From: an uncultured Oscillospiraceae bacterium
Lineage (GTDB): Bacteria > Bacillota > Clostridia > Oscillospirales > Acutalibacteraceae
Assembly (NCBI GenBank): GCA_900547445.1
Contig: URGJ01000030.1
Location: forward strand, 1-12,641
Direction: 5' to 3'
Length of the DNA stretch: 12,641 bases
The notes beneath the pieces are model-generated. The model was not told the origin of the DNA. It saw nothing but the letters and a program-made list of their open reading frames with translations, and searched no databases. Both the position numbers and the translations under genes were made by a program. Shown here in pieces: positions 6,921-12,641 of the stretch. Positions within the stretch are counted from its first letter, which is position 1; the number at the start of each line of letters is the position of its first letter.

Positions 6921-7187
6921 TTAACCCTCCATAAAATCTGTGTCCCACGGCCATGGGCTGTCAATCCATTCCCATCTGCCCGATATCGGAACATCTTTAA
7001 TCGTTACAATATATTTACCGAATTTTTGCTCATATTCCTCAACAAGTTTTTTACGCTTTTCTCTGTATTCGCGCATTAATTCCATTGCGCGGCGACTGGT
7101 CGGGTGAGAATCGAGAAAAAGAACCAGTTCATAAAGTGCAAAATCAAGTTCATATATCTGCTTTTTAAGTCTTGCCTTATCGTTCAT
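6921..7187 (-). CDS. cotJB: Spore coat protein CotJB
   Basis: An 88-residue protein of normal CotJB length. It is mostly helical, with the family pattern FALYELVLFLDSHPTSRRAM near residues 16-35, then YREKRKKLVEEYEQKFG, and the conserved C-terminal W-WIDSPWPWD. It has no known enzymatic role; in the family it acts with CotJA and CotJC in building the coat. The ATG at 7187 is preceded by GGAGGT at 7195-7200. Its first 11 bases overlap the cotJA 3' end in another frame, implying translational coupling. Its own 3' end contains the cotJC ribosome binding site. Confidence 0.96.
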   Translation of the reverse strand: MNDKARLKKQIYELDFALYELVLFLDSHPTSRRAMELMREYREKRKKLVEEYEQKFGKYIVTIKDVPISGRWEWIDSPWPWDTDFMEG

Positions 7188-7428
7188 TGCTCATACCTCC
7201 GTAAAAAGGCTTGTTAAGATTGGGAAATAAGGTTCCGATATCGTAAGCCTCGTTAAGTGGATAAACGCTCTCAAGGGGCTGCATATTTATAAATACCATC
7301 GTAAGCGGGTCGGTGCAGTCGCCGCTGTTTTCTGTATTCATGCACGACATTTCGTTGCTTTCATACGCTTGCTTAATAGCGCCCGAACTCCGATAAAATT
7401 CTGACATATCAAACATTCTTCTGTCCAT
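7177..7428 (-). CDS. cotJA: Spore coat associated protein CotJA
   Basis: An 83-residue protein whose C-terminal half is the CotJA signature: PLTMVFINMQPLESVYPLNE, then AYDIGTLFPNLNKPFYGG. The N-terminal ~38 residues are polar and poorly conserved, with a short Cys-containing stretch MSCMNTENSGDC. It is first in the operon cotJA-cotJB-cotJC. The ATG at 7428 follows a Shine-Dalgarno reading AAGGAGA on the minus strand (about 7438-7444). In known systems cotJ is driven in the mother cell by sigma-E; I could not find a clean sigma-E or sigma-K box in the upstream 300 bases, so the promoter is left uncalled. Confidence 0.95.
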   Translation of the reverse strand: MDRRMFDMSEFYRSSGAIKQAYESNEMSCMNTENSGDCTDPLTMVFINMQPLESVYPLNEAYDIGTLFPNLNKPFYGGMSNER

Positions 7429-7523
7429 ATTATCTGTCTCCTTCCAAAGTTGTTAAGACTTTAATTCATAAAAACACATTGCGGTAAAGCTGTTTTCCGC
7501 ATTTATTGTCCTATACTATTTTA

Positions 7524-7539
7524 TTTGTCCGGGGACAAA
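7524..7539. promoter_or_regulatory. Perfect 16-base palindrome in the cotJ/oad divergent region
   Basis: TTTGTCC and GGACAAA are exact inverted arms separated by GG. It is the only GC-rich island in a very AT-rich intergenic region. It lies 96 bases upstream of the cotJA start and about 200 upstream of oadG, with no T tract on either side, so it resembles an operator more than a terminator. I do not recognise the binding protein. The bases around it on the cotJ side (7429-7523) hold no gene. Confidence 0.5.
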
Positions 7540-7546
7540 ACGTTAC

Positions 7547-7624
7547 AAATTGTATTGAGTTAAGAAAATATTAATTTTATTATATAATTGTTAAGAAAAT
7601 GATAAAATCAAATAAATTGTATTG
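7547..7624 (+). repeat. Duplicated 11-base motifs upstream of oadG
   Basis: Two different 11-mers each occur twice, exactly. AAATTGTATTG is at 7547-7557 and 7614-7624, and GTTAAGAAAAT is at 7559-7569 and 7590-7600. The second pair is spaced 31 bases, about three DNA turns. In an AT-rich region some repetition is expected by chance, so they are reported as visible structure with possible regulator sites, not as proven sites. Confidence 0.45.
7560..7588 (+). promoter_or_regulatory. Alternative upstream promoter candidate for the oad operon
   Basis: TTAAGA at 7560-7565 and a perfect TATAAT at 7583-7588 are separated by 17 bases. The -35 box falls inside the first copy of the GTTAAGAAAAT repeat. 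This would give a leader of about 145 bases. It is weaker than the downstream candidate because the -35 box is less consensus and AT-rich DNA readily yields such matches. Confidence 0.3.
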
Positions 7625-7650
7625 TAATCAGTTGCAATTATATATATAAT
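7622..7650 (+). promoter_or_regulatory. Predicted oad operon promoter with overlapping palindrome
   Basis: TTGTAA at 7622-7627 and TATAAT at 7645-7650 are separated by exactly 17 bases, giving a start near 7657 and an ~85-base leader. The imperfect palindrome ATTGTAA-TCAG-TTGCAAT (7621-7638) covers the -35 box and part of the spacer, a usual place for a repressor operator. This is the best plus-strand promoter in the region. Confidence 0.55.
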
Positions 7651-7684
7651 AATGTTAATTGGGCAAATTTGTTATTTTTATCAC

Positions 7685-7715
7685 AAAATATTTTTGCGGT
7701 AAACAAAAATATTTT
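7685..7715 (+). promoter_or_regulatory. Perfect hairpin in the oadG leader
   Basis: AAAATATTTTTG (7685-7696) and CAAAAATATTTT (7704-7715) are exact inverted arms of 12 bases around the 7-base loop CGGTAAA. The hairpin is followed by TT and then, ten bases on, by the ribosome binding site GAGGAGGTG (7726-7734). The stem is almost all A-T, so it would be weak as a terminator. It could be an attenuator, a mRNA-stability element, or a protein site in DNA. Confidence 0.5.
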
Positions 7716-7740
7716 TTAAAGCCTTGAGGAGGTGCGTTTT

Positions 7741-8010
7741 ATGTCAAATTTATTCATTGTCGGAATGGGTGTAGGGACCGTTTTCTTAGGACTTGTTTGT
7801 ATAGTTCTGCTTTGTCTTATTATGAGCACAATTTGCAGAGCCGCCGAAAGAAAACCCGATACCGCCACAGCGCCTGCCGCCGCGCCCGCTTCTGCGGAAA
7901 AGCCGATTGAAAACCGTCAGGAAATAATTGCGGCTGTCTCCGCCGCCCTTGCGGAGGAGATGGGAACGGATATTTCCGCCATCAGGATTCATTCATTTAA
8001 AAAATTATAA
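7741..8010 (+). CDS. oadG: Na+-pumping decarboxylase gamma subunit (OadG-like)
   Basis: An 89-residue protein with one N-terminal membrane helix (about residues 5-30, GMGVGTVFLGLVCIVLLCLI), an Ala/Pro-rich linker (about 41-53), and a C-terminal helix IIAAVSAALAEEMGTD followed by ISAIRIHSFKKL. This is the usual plan of the small gamma subunit, which anchors the carboxyltransferase/biotin part to the membrane beta subunit and helps assembly. I chose the ATG at 7741 because GAGGAGGTG at 7726-7734 is ideally spaced; an in-frame GTG at 7732 lies inside that Shine-Dalgarno. It is the first gene of the operon, 16 bases before the biotin carrier gene. Gamma subunits are poorly conserved in sequence, so the call rests on topology and neighbours. 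Confidence 0.88.
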   Translation: MSNLFIVGMGVGTVFLGLVCIVLLCLIMSTICRAAERKPDTATAPAAAPASAEKPIENRQEIIAAVSAALAEEMGTDISAIRIHSFKKL

Positions 8011-8026
8011 GAAAAGGTGTTAAAAA

Positions 8027-8386
8027 ATGAAAAAGTATAATGTAACTGTAAACGGTACCGCTTACGAAATCACGCTTGAGGCTGTTGACGCTTCTGATGT
8101 TAAGGCTGCTCCCAAGGCTACTGCTCCGGCGCCTGCCGCCGCTCCCGCTCCAGCCGCAAAGCCCGCCGCGGGCGGTGAAACTGTATCAAGCCCGATGCCG
8201 GGTACTATTCTTTCGGTAAACGTCACAAACGGCGCAGCCGTAAAGAAGGGAGACGTACTTATGGTGCTTGAGGCTATGAAGATGGAAAACGAGATTATGT
8301 CTCCCTGCGACGGTACTGTTACCTCAGTAAATGTATCCAAGGGCGCCGCTGTTGAGACAGGCGCGGTTCTCTGCGTAATCGGTTAA
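8027..8386 (+). CDS. Biotin carboxyl carrier subunit of the decarboxylase
   Basis: A 119-residue protein. The N-terminal ~27 residues (MKKYNVTVNGTAYEITLEAV) are the usual start of stand-alone carrier subunits of biotin decarboxylases. A flexible Ala/Pro/Lys linker spans about 32-50. Residues about 51-119 form the biotinyl domain with the attachment motif EAMKM; the lysine to be biotinylated is K85. The half-repeat SSPMPGTILSVNV and MSPCDGTVTSVNV reflects the domain's two-fold fold. It carries CO2 from the carboxyltransferase (oadA product) to the membrane beta subunit. Here it is separate, matching the absence of a biotin domain at the end of the oadA product. The ribosome binding site AAAGGTG precedes the ATG at 8027. 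Calling it a lipoyl protein is unlikely given MKM. Confidence 0.95.
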   Translation: MKKYNVTVNGTAYEITLEAVDASDVKAAPKATAPAPAAAPAPAAKPAAGGETVSSPMPGTILSVNVTNGAAVKKGDVLMVLEAMKMENEIMSPCDGTVTSVNVSKGAAVETGAVLCVIG

Positions 8387-8405
8387 CAGTTGGGAGAAGC
8401 GCACT

Positions 8406-9605
8406 ATGTTAGATAAAATACTTGAGTTTGCCGAAACAACAGGCTTTTATATGCTGTTCGGCAATTTTAAAGAAAACTGGGGAAATCTTGTAATGATTCT
8501 TGTTTCCCTCCTTCTTCTCTGGCTTGCCATACACAAGAAGTTTGAGCCGTTGCTGCTTATCGGAATTGCTTTCGGTATGCTGCTTACCAACCTGCCCGGA
8601 GCGGGAATGTATAACGGCGAGCTTTGGACGGAATTTATGACCGAGGGGTCGGAGCATTACCATAATTACGGATACATCCTTGCAAACGGAGGCTTGCTCG
8701 ACTACCTTTATATTGGCGTCAAAACCTGCATTTATCCCTGCCTGATATTCATAGGTATTGGTGCTATGACCGATTTCGGACCGCTGATTTCCAATCCTAA
8801 GTCTTTGCTTTTGGGTGCTGCGGCACAGGTAGGTATTTTTGCTACCTTTGCTGGCTGTATCGCGCTCGGCTTTTCACAGCAGGCGGCAGGCTCTATCGGT
8901 ATTATCGGCGGTGCGGACGGTCCTACCGCTATTTACACTACCTCGCTTTTGCAACCGAGCCTTTTAGGACCTATCGCAGTCGCCGCGTATTCTTATATGG
9001 CGCTTGTTCCTGTTATTCAGCCGCCTATTATGAAGCTGCTAACCACCAAAAAAGAGCGCCAGATTGTCATGAAGCCGTTAAGACAGCCCTCTAAACGGGA
9101 AAAAATCATTTTCCCGATTGCGGTTACTATCTTTGTGGCTCTGCTTGTTCCGTCGGCTACTCCGCTTGTCGGTTGCCTTATGCTCGGAAACCTTTGGAAG
9201 GAATCGGGCGTTGCCGATCGTCTGTGCAAGACCGCTCAGAACGAGCTTATGAATATTGTTACGATATTCCTCGGCATCTCTGTCGGAGCTACCGCTACAG
9301 CTAAAACCTTCTTAAAGCTTCAAACCCTTGAAATAATTGCGATGGGCGTTGTCGCTTTCGGCGTGGCTACTGCTGGCGGCGTGCTTTTTGCAAAGCTTAT
9401 GAACTTGTTCTCAAAGAACAAGATGAATCCGCTTATCGGCTCTGCGGGTGTTTCCGCCGTTCCTATGGCGGCGCGCGTTTCACAGTCTGTAGGTCAGAAG
9501 GAGAACCCCTCAAACTTCCTGCTTATGCACGCAATGGGACCGAATGTGGCGGGCGTTATCGGCTCTGCTATCGCGGCGGGCGTGCTTATCTCGTTGCTTG
9601 GATAA
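8406..9605 (+). CDS. oadB: Na+-translocating decarboxylase beta subunit
   Basis: A 399-residue integral membrane protein of the OadB/MmdB/GcdB family. These subunits decarboxylate carboxybiotin and couple this to export of Na+. The family hallmark GGADGPTAIYTT is present, with the essential membrane aspartate at D171. The second conserved block, LIGSAGVSAVPMAARVSQ, followed by ENPSNFLLMHAMGPNVAG, lies at about residues 346-385. About nine to eleven hydrophobic helices with re-entrant GADGPT and GSAGVSAVP loops fit the known fold. The start at 8406 follows GGGAGA at 8392-8397; the biotin-carrier stop is 19 bases upstream. The downstream oadA start lies 17 bases after this stop. The beta family does not reveal the substrate; that comes from the oadA-type partner. 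Confidence 0.96.
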   Translation: MLDKILEFAETTGFYMLFGNFKENWGNLVMILVSLLLLWLAIHKKFEPLLLIGIAFGMLLTNLPGAGMYNGELWTEFMTEGSEHYHNYGYILANGGLLDYLYIGVKTCIYPCLIFIGIGAMTDFGPLISNPKSLLLGAAAQVGIFATFAGCIALGFSQQAAGSIGIIGGADGPTAIYTTSLLQPSLLGPIAVAAYSYMALVPVIQPPIMKLLTTKKERQIVMKPLRQPSKREKIIFPIAVTIFVALLVPSATPLVGCLMLGNLWKESGVADRLCKTAQNELMNIVTIFLGISVGATATAKTFLKLQTLEIIAMGVVAFGVATAGGVLFAKLMNLFSKNKMNPLIGSAGVSAVPMAARVSQSVGQKENPSNFLLMHAMGPNVAGVIGSAIAAGVLISLLG

Positions 9606-9622
9606 CATAAGGAGTGTCTAAA

Positions 9623-11047
9623 ATGGAAAACAAAAAATTATATATTACCGATACCATTCTGCGCGACGCTCACCAGTCACAGGCAGCTACCAGAATGAGA
9701 ATTGAGGATATGCTTCCCGCGCTTGAAAAGCTTGATAAAATAGGCTACTGGAGCCTTGAGTGCTGGGGCGGCGCGACCTTCGACTCTTGTATGCGTTTTC
9801 TTAACGAAGACCCGTGGGAGAGACTTCGCACCCTTAAAAAGCATATGCCCAACACCAAGCTTCAGATGCTTCTGCGCGGTCAGAACATCTTAGGCTATAA
9901 GCATTACGCCGACGATGTTGTTGATATGTTTGTCAAAAAGTCGATTGAAAACGGCATCGACGTAATCCGTATTTTTGACGCGCTTAACGATACCCGCAAC
10001 ATGGAGCAGGCGATGAAGAGCTGTAAGAAGTACGGCGGTATCTGCGAGGCGGCAATGAGCTATACCGTTAGCCCTGTTCATAATGAGAATTACTTTGTAG
10101 ATATGGCAAAGACCCTTGAAAAGATGGGCGCGGATGTTATCTGCATCAAAGATATGGCAAACCTGCTTCTCCCTTATAATGCTTACTCGCTTGTTAAAAA
10201 GCTTAAGGAAAATGTTTCCGTTCCGATTCACCTGCACACCCACAACACCACCGGTACAGGCGATATGACCTATCTTATGGCGGCAGAGGCGGGCGTTGAT
10301 ATTGTTGACTGCGCGCTCTCGCCCTTTGCAAACGGCACTGCAAACCCCTCTACCGAGGCGCTTGTCGCAACACTTCAGAACACTCCGCGCGACACGGGGC
10401 TTGACCTTACCGCATTAAGCGAGGTTGCCGCCCACTTCCGCAAGGTTGCCGACAAGATGAAGGCGGAGGGAATACTCGATCCTAAGGTACTCAATGTTGA
10501 CACCAAGACACTTATTTATCAGGTTCCCGGCGGTATGCTTTCTAATCTGCTGTCCCAGCTTAAGCAGGCTAATGCCGAGGATAAGTACTATGAGGTGCTC
10601 GCAGAAGTACCGAAGGTAAGAAAAGATTTCGGTTATCCTCCGCTGGTTACTCCGACCTCGCAGATTGTAGGTACTCAGGCGGTGCTCAACGTCCTTTCGG
10701 GTGAGCGCTACAAGATGGTTACGAAGGAATCTAAGGCGCTTCTCCGCGGCGAGTACGGCAGACTTCCCGCACCCGTAAACGAGGAAGTTCGCAAAAAGGC
10801 AATCGGTGACGATCAGGTTATTACCTGCCGTCCCGCCGACCAGCTTGAGCCCGAGCTTACCAAGTACGCTAAGGAAATGAAGGAAAAGGGAATAGGCAAG
10901 TCCGAGGAAGATGTATTAAGCTACGCTCTCTTTCCGCAGGTTGCCGAAAAGTTTTTCGCCGTGCGTGACAAAGCTCCCGAAGAGAAACAAGCTGTTACCG
11001 ATGAAAACGGCGTCCGTACGCTTATAGTTGAGGATCTTTCAGAATAA
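9623..11047 (+). CDS. oadA: Oxaloacetate decarboxylase alpha / pyruvate carboxylase B-type carboxyltransferase
   Basis: A 474-residue soluble carboxyltransferase. Residues about 6-270 form the HMGL-like TIM barrel. It opens with TDTILRDAHQSQAATRMR (metal ligand D15) and carries the lysine of CIKDMANLL (K176, carbamylated in pyruvate carboxylase) and the HxH ligands H205 and H207 in HLHTHNTTGTG. Residues about 290-460 are the conserved PYC/OADA domain. It ends at VEDLSE without a biotin domain, which is supplied by the gene at 8027. With the beta, gamma and biotin subunits it should convert oxaloacetate to pyruvate plus CO2 while exporting Na+; methylmalonyl-CoA decarboxylases use a different transferase family. 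The ATG at 9623 is chosen because AAGGAG (9609-9614) precedes it by eight bases; a GTG at 9614 overlaps that site. Reverse use as a carboxylase is possible but less likely with OadB present. Confidence 0.94.
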   Translation: MENKKLYITDTILRDAHQSQAATRMRIEDMLPALEKLDKIGYWSLECWGGATFDSCMRFLNEDPWERLRTLKKHMPNTKLQMLLRGQNILGYKHYADDVVDMFVKKSIENGIDVIRIFDALNDTRNMEQAMKSCKKYGGICEAAMSYTVSPVHNENYFVDMAKTLEKMGADVICIKDMANLLLPYNAYSLVKKLKENVSVPIHLHTHNTTGTGDMTYLMAAEAGVDIVDCALSPFANGTANPSTEALVATLQNTPRDTGLDLTALSEVAAHFRKVADKMKAEGILDPKVLNVDTKTLIYQVPGGMLSNLLSQLKQANAEDKYYEVLAEVPKVRKDFGYPPLVTPTSQIVGTQAVLNVLSGERYKMVTKESKALLRGEYGRLPAPVNEEVRKKAIGDDQVITCRPADQLEPELTKYAKEMKEKGIGKSEEDVLSYALFPQVAEKFFAVRDKAPEEKQAVTDENGVRTLIVEDLSE

Positions 11048-11054
11048 GTAAAAA

Positions 11055-11084
11055 TTGGGCAGACGCTAATCGGCGTCTGCCCAA
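11055..11084 (-). terminator. Strong hairpin terminator between convergent oadA and M14 genes
   Basis: TTGGGCAGACGC (11055-11066) and GCGTCTGCCCAA (11073-11084) are perfect 12-base arms around TAATCG. On the minus strand the second arm runs into AATTTTTACT, a good U tract, so it best terminates the M14 peptidase transcript. On the plus strand only AAAAATATAA follows, so oadA termination is weaker, although the stable GC stem may still act on both. It begins 7 bases after the oadA stop and ends 12 bases before the peptidase stop. Confidence 0.85.
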
Positions 11085-11096
11085 AAATATAATATT

Positions 11097-11999
11097 TCAC
11101 ATAATTGTGCTTAACATCAGCATTTTTTCAACTTTTCTGTATATTTCGTCGGCTAAAGAGGGCGGAAGAGGGTTTTCTCCGAGTCCTAATTCAACCGTAA
11201 AACCGGGACGGTTAAATTCAGTTATAAACCAGTCCTTAAATCCGCCGCCAACCGCTATCCCCACAGGGGTATCAAGGGCGTAGCCCGAGGCGGTCGCCAT
11301 AATTTCCGCCATTTTTTTTGCGCGCGGGGGAGTGGAGTCGCCGTAGCACCAGTATATAACCTCCCCCTGTGAATGAAGTGCAACGGCGTGACGAATTTTT
11401 GTTTTTCTGCAAAGCTCGGTTAGAGCCAAGGTTTCAGGCTCGCTTTCAGGTCGGTATCCGCCAAAGCGGGTGGGACCGGGGCAGTATATTCCCGCCTTGA
11501 TTTCCTTTTCGTGAAGCTCATCCCATCCCGCGCTGAAATTATGGTTAATATCAACTCCGCGAAGATTTGCATTCCAATGCTTAAAATCGCCCTTGCAAAG
11601 CTTTTTGATTGTTGCCGCAAGCTCTCCGCAGCTCGTTTCTCCGCTGAGGGATATTTCACAGCCGTCAGGATTTACACAGGGTACAAAAACCACACCTCTG
11701 CCGTTCAAAGACCTACGTGCCGAAATACCGCCTATATATCCGTCGGTTTTAATCGCTTCGCATAGCTTTTCTATAAACATTAAAAGTACTACGGAAGTGA
11801 TGCTTTCGCTTCCGTGAAACGCGGCGGCTATAAGGCTGTATTCTTCTGCCGAGCCGATTTTAAGCGAGGTTATGTCACGCCCGGCACAGCTTCTGCCGAT
11901 TACCTTGCGTTTTAAAAAATAATATTCATCGCAAAGCTTATCCATAAGCTTTTTTCGCCCGAAATAATCATATTCCGCGGCGCTTACTATCTTTTTCAT
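11097..11999 (-). CDS. M14-family zinc peptidase, gamma-D-glutamyl-diaminoacid endopeptidase-like
   Basis: A 300-residue single-domain metallopeptidase. The zinc ligands are H62 and E65 (FHGSE) and H209 (ALHSQGE); the catalytic glutamate is E270 in FTVELGLGENPLP. NPDG at 110-113 and RGVDINHNFSAGW at 147-159 fill the substrate-binding positions, with N152-H153 where carboxypeptidases have Asn-Arg. The GGGFKDWFITEF block and ELGLGENPLP ending are typical of the subgroup that cleaves gamma-D-Glu-diaminopimelate bonds in peptidoglycan stem peptides. There is no signal peptide or LysM domain, so it likely recycles muropeptides in the cytoplasm or acts in the sporulating cell. The ATG at 11999 is chosen because GGGAGTG lies six bases upstream; an in-frame TTG at 12014 overlaps that site. 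It is transcribed away from the Nudix gene. Confidence 0.88.
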   Translation of the reverse strand: MKKIVSAAEYDYFGRKKLMDKLCDEYYFLKRKVIGRSCAGRDITSLKIGSAEEYSLIAAAFHGSESITSVVLLMFIEKLCEAIKTDGYIGGISARRSLNGRGVVFVPCVNPDGCEISLSGETSCGELAATIKKLCKGDFKHWNANLRGVDINHNFSAGWDELHEKEIKAGIYCPGPTRFGGYRPESEPETLALTELCRKTKIRHAVALHSQGEVIYWCYGDSTPPRAKKMAEIMATASGYALDTPVGIAVGGGFKDWFITEFNRPGFTVELGLGENPLPPSLADEIYRKVEKMLMLSTIM

Positions 12000-12000
12000 A

Positions 12001-12030
12001 TTGTTCACTCCCAAATTTTAAACCTATAAA
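12001..12030 (+). promoter_or_regulatory. Possible Nudix gene promoter
   Basis: TTGTTC (12001-12006) and TATAAA (12025-12030) are separated by 18 bases, giving a leader of about 20 bases. It lies in the 59-base divergent gap. The -35 part overlaps the 5' leader of the minus-strand peptidase gene, so the two genes may interfere. Weak to moderate support. Confidence 0.3.
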
Positions 12031-12058
12031 TAAATTATATTTACAGAAGGTGTATTTA

Positions 12059-12607
12059 ATGAATTTAGAAGAGAAACAATTATCAGCCGAGTATATGTAT
12101 AAAGGTAAAATTATTAGTCTGCGACGCGATAAAGCACTACTTCCTAACGGAAACACCGCTACGCGCGAGGTTGTCGAGCATAACGGCGGCGTATGTGTTG
12201 CGGCGCTTACCGATAATGACGAGGTGCTGTTTGTAAGGCAGTTCCGTTACCCTTATATGGAAATTATTCCTGAGATTCCCGCGGGCAAGCGTGATAAATC
12301 GGACGAAGACCCCCTTGAATGCGGCAAGCGCGAGCTTAAGGAGGAAACGGGTGCGACCTCCGAAAAATTTATTCCGCTCGGCAAGCTTTATCCGTCGCCC
12401 GGTTATTGCGGTGAAATAATCTGGATGTTCGCCGCTACGGGGCTTTCCTACGGCGAGCAGAAGCCGGACGACGATGAATTTTTAACGGTAGAAAAAATAC
12501 CGCTTAACAAAGCGGTAGAAATGATTTTATCGGGCGAAATTACAGACGCCAAAACACAGGCGGCGGTACTCAAGCTTAAGGTTTTAAAGGATCAGGGAAA
12601 GCTTTAA
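12059..12607 (+). CDS. nudF: Nudix hydrolase, ADP-ribose pyrophosphatase
   Basis: A 182-residue Nudix enzyme of normal ADPRase length that splits ADP-ribose to AMP and ribose-5-phosphate. The Nudix box is at about residues 76-100: AGKRDKSDEDPLECGKREL, then KEETGAT, with the metal-binding RE-L-K-EE at 91-96. Before it sits the ADPRase FVRQFRYPY and EIPAG; after it, LYPSPGYCGE, a pattern of ADP-sugar pyrophosphatases. There are six residues rather than five between G76 and the first box glutamate (E83), a one-residue loop insertion; the catalytic glutamates are intact. The start at 12059 follows AGAAGGTG at 12045-12052; a GTG at 12050 overlaps that site. Bases 12608-12641 after the stop hold no feature I can see. 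Confidence 0.93.
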   Translation: MNLEEKQLSAEYMYKGKIISLRRDKALLPNGNTATREVVEHNGGVCVAALTDNDEVLFVRQFRYPYMEIIPEIPAGKRDKSDEDPLECGKRELKEETGATSEKFIPLGKLYPSPGYCGEIIWMFAATGLSYGEQKPDDDEFLTVEKIPLNKAVEMILSGEITDAKTQAAVLKLKVLKDQGKL

Positions 12608-12641
12608 TATTAACAAATATAAAAATATCGGCGGCGGGGAA

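Noticed and set aside
7429..7740. Sigma-E or sigma-K sporulation promoter for cotJ, or a riboswitch for oad
   Set aside because: I could not find a convincing -35/-10 pair of the sporulation type, and no known riboswitch core is recognisable in the oad leader; only simple hairpins and repeats are visible.

Overview
This window looks like chromosome from an anaerobic, spore-forming Clostridia-type Firmicute. An Oscillospiraceae/Ruminococcaceae-like gut bacterium is my best guess from overall style; no marker gene proves the taxon. The evidence is a cotJA-cotJB-cotJC spore coat operon, a split sodium-pumping oxaloacetate decarboxylase operon of the fermentative-anaerobe type, strong purine-rich ribosome binding sites, and short U-tailed hairpin terminators.

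Layout, left to right. (1) 1-5602, plus strand: a TetR-type regulator with its own promoter and terminator, then a three-gene membrane cluster. The cluster holds a small six-helix DUF308/HdeD-like protein, an MMPL/RND-type exporter, and a membrane-anchored extracytoplasmic protein with two arrays of Leu-x-x-Gly heptads of the kind found in YhgE/Pip proteins. It is probably an efflux or envelope-export module controlled by the TetR protein. (2) 5613-6300, minus strand: a mobile-element scar with a truncated tyrosine-integrase fragment, an unrecognised truncated reading frame, and a 58-residue two-helix membrane protein behind an excellent Shine-Dalgarno. (3) 6339-7428, minus strand: cotJC, cotJB and cotJA, tightly packed or overlapping; CotJC is a manganese-catalase-fold protein with all metal ligands present. 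(4) 7429-7740: an AT-rich divergent control region with a perfect palindrome, duplicated 11-mers, two candidate promoters and a perfect leader hairpin. (5) 7741-11047, plus strand: the oadG / biotin carrier / oadB / oadA operon, i.e. the gamma, biotin-carrier, beta and carboxyltransferase subunits of a Na+-translocating decarboxylase. (6) 11055-11999: a strong hairpin between convergent genes and a minus-strand M14 zinc peptidase of the gamma-D-glutamyl-diaminoacid endopeptidase type. (7) 12059-12607: a divergently transcribed Nudix ADP-ribose pyrophosphatase.

The genes fall into four functional blocks: regulated export, sporulation coat, Na+-coupled decarboxylation, and peptidoglycan/nucleotide housekeeping. 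I see no CRISPR array, no rRNA or tRNA gene, no complete insertion sequence and no convincing new defence system. The least explained items are the DUF308 + MMPL + heptad-protein cluster, the structured region before oadG, and the short membrane protein plus integrase scar next to cotJC.
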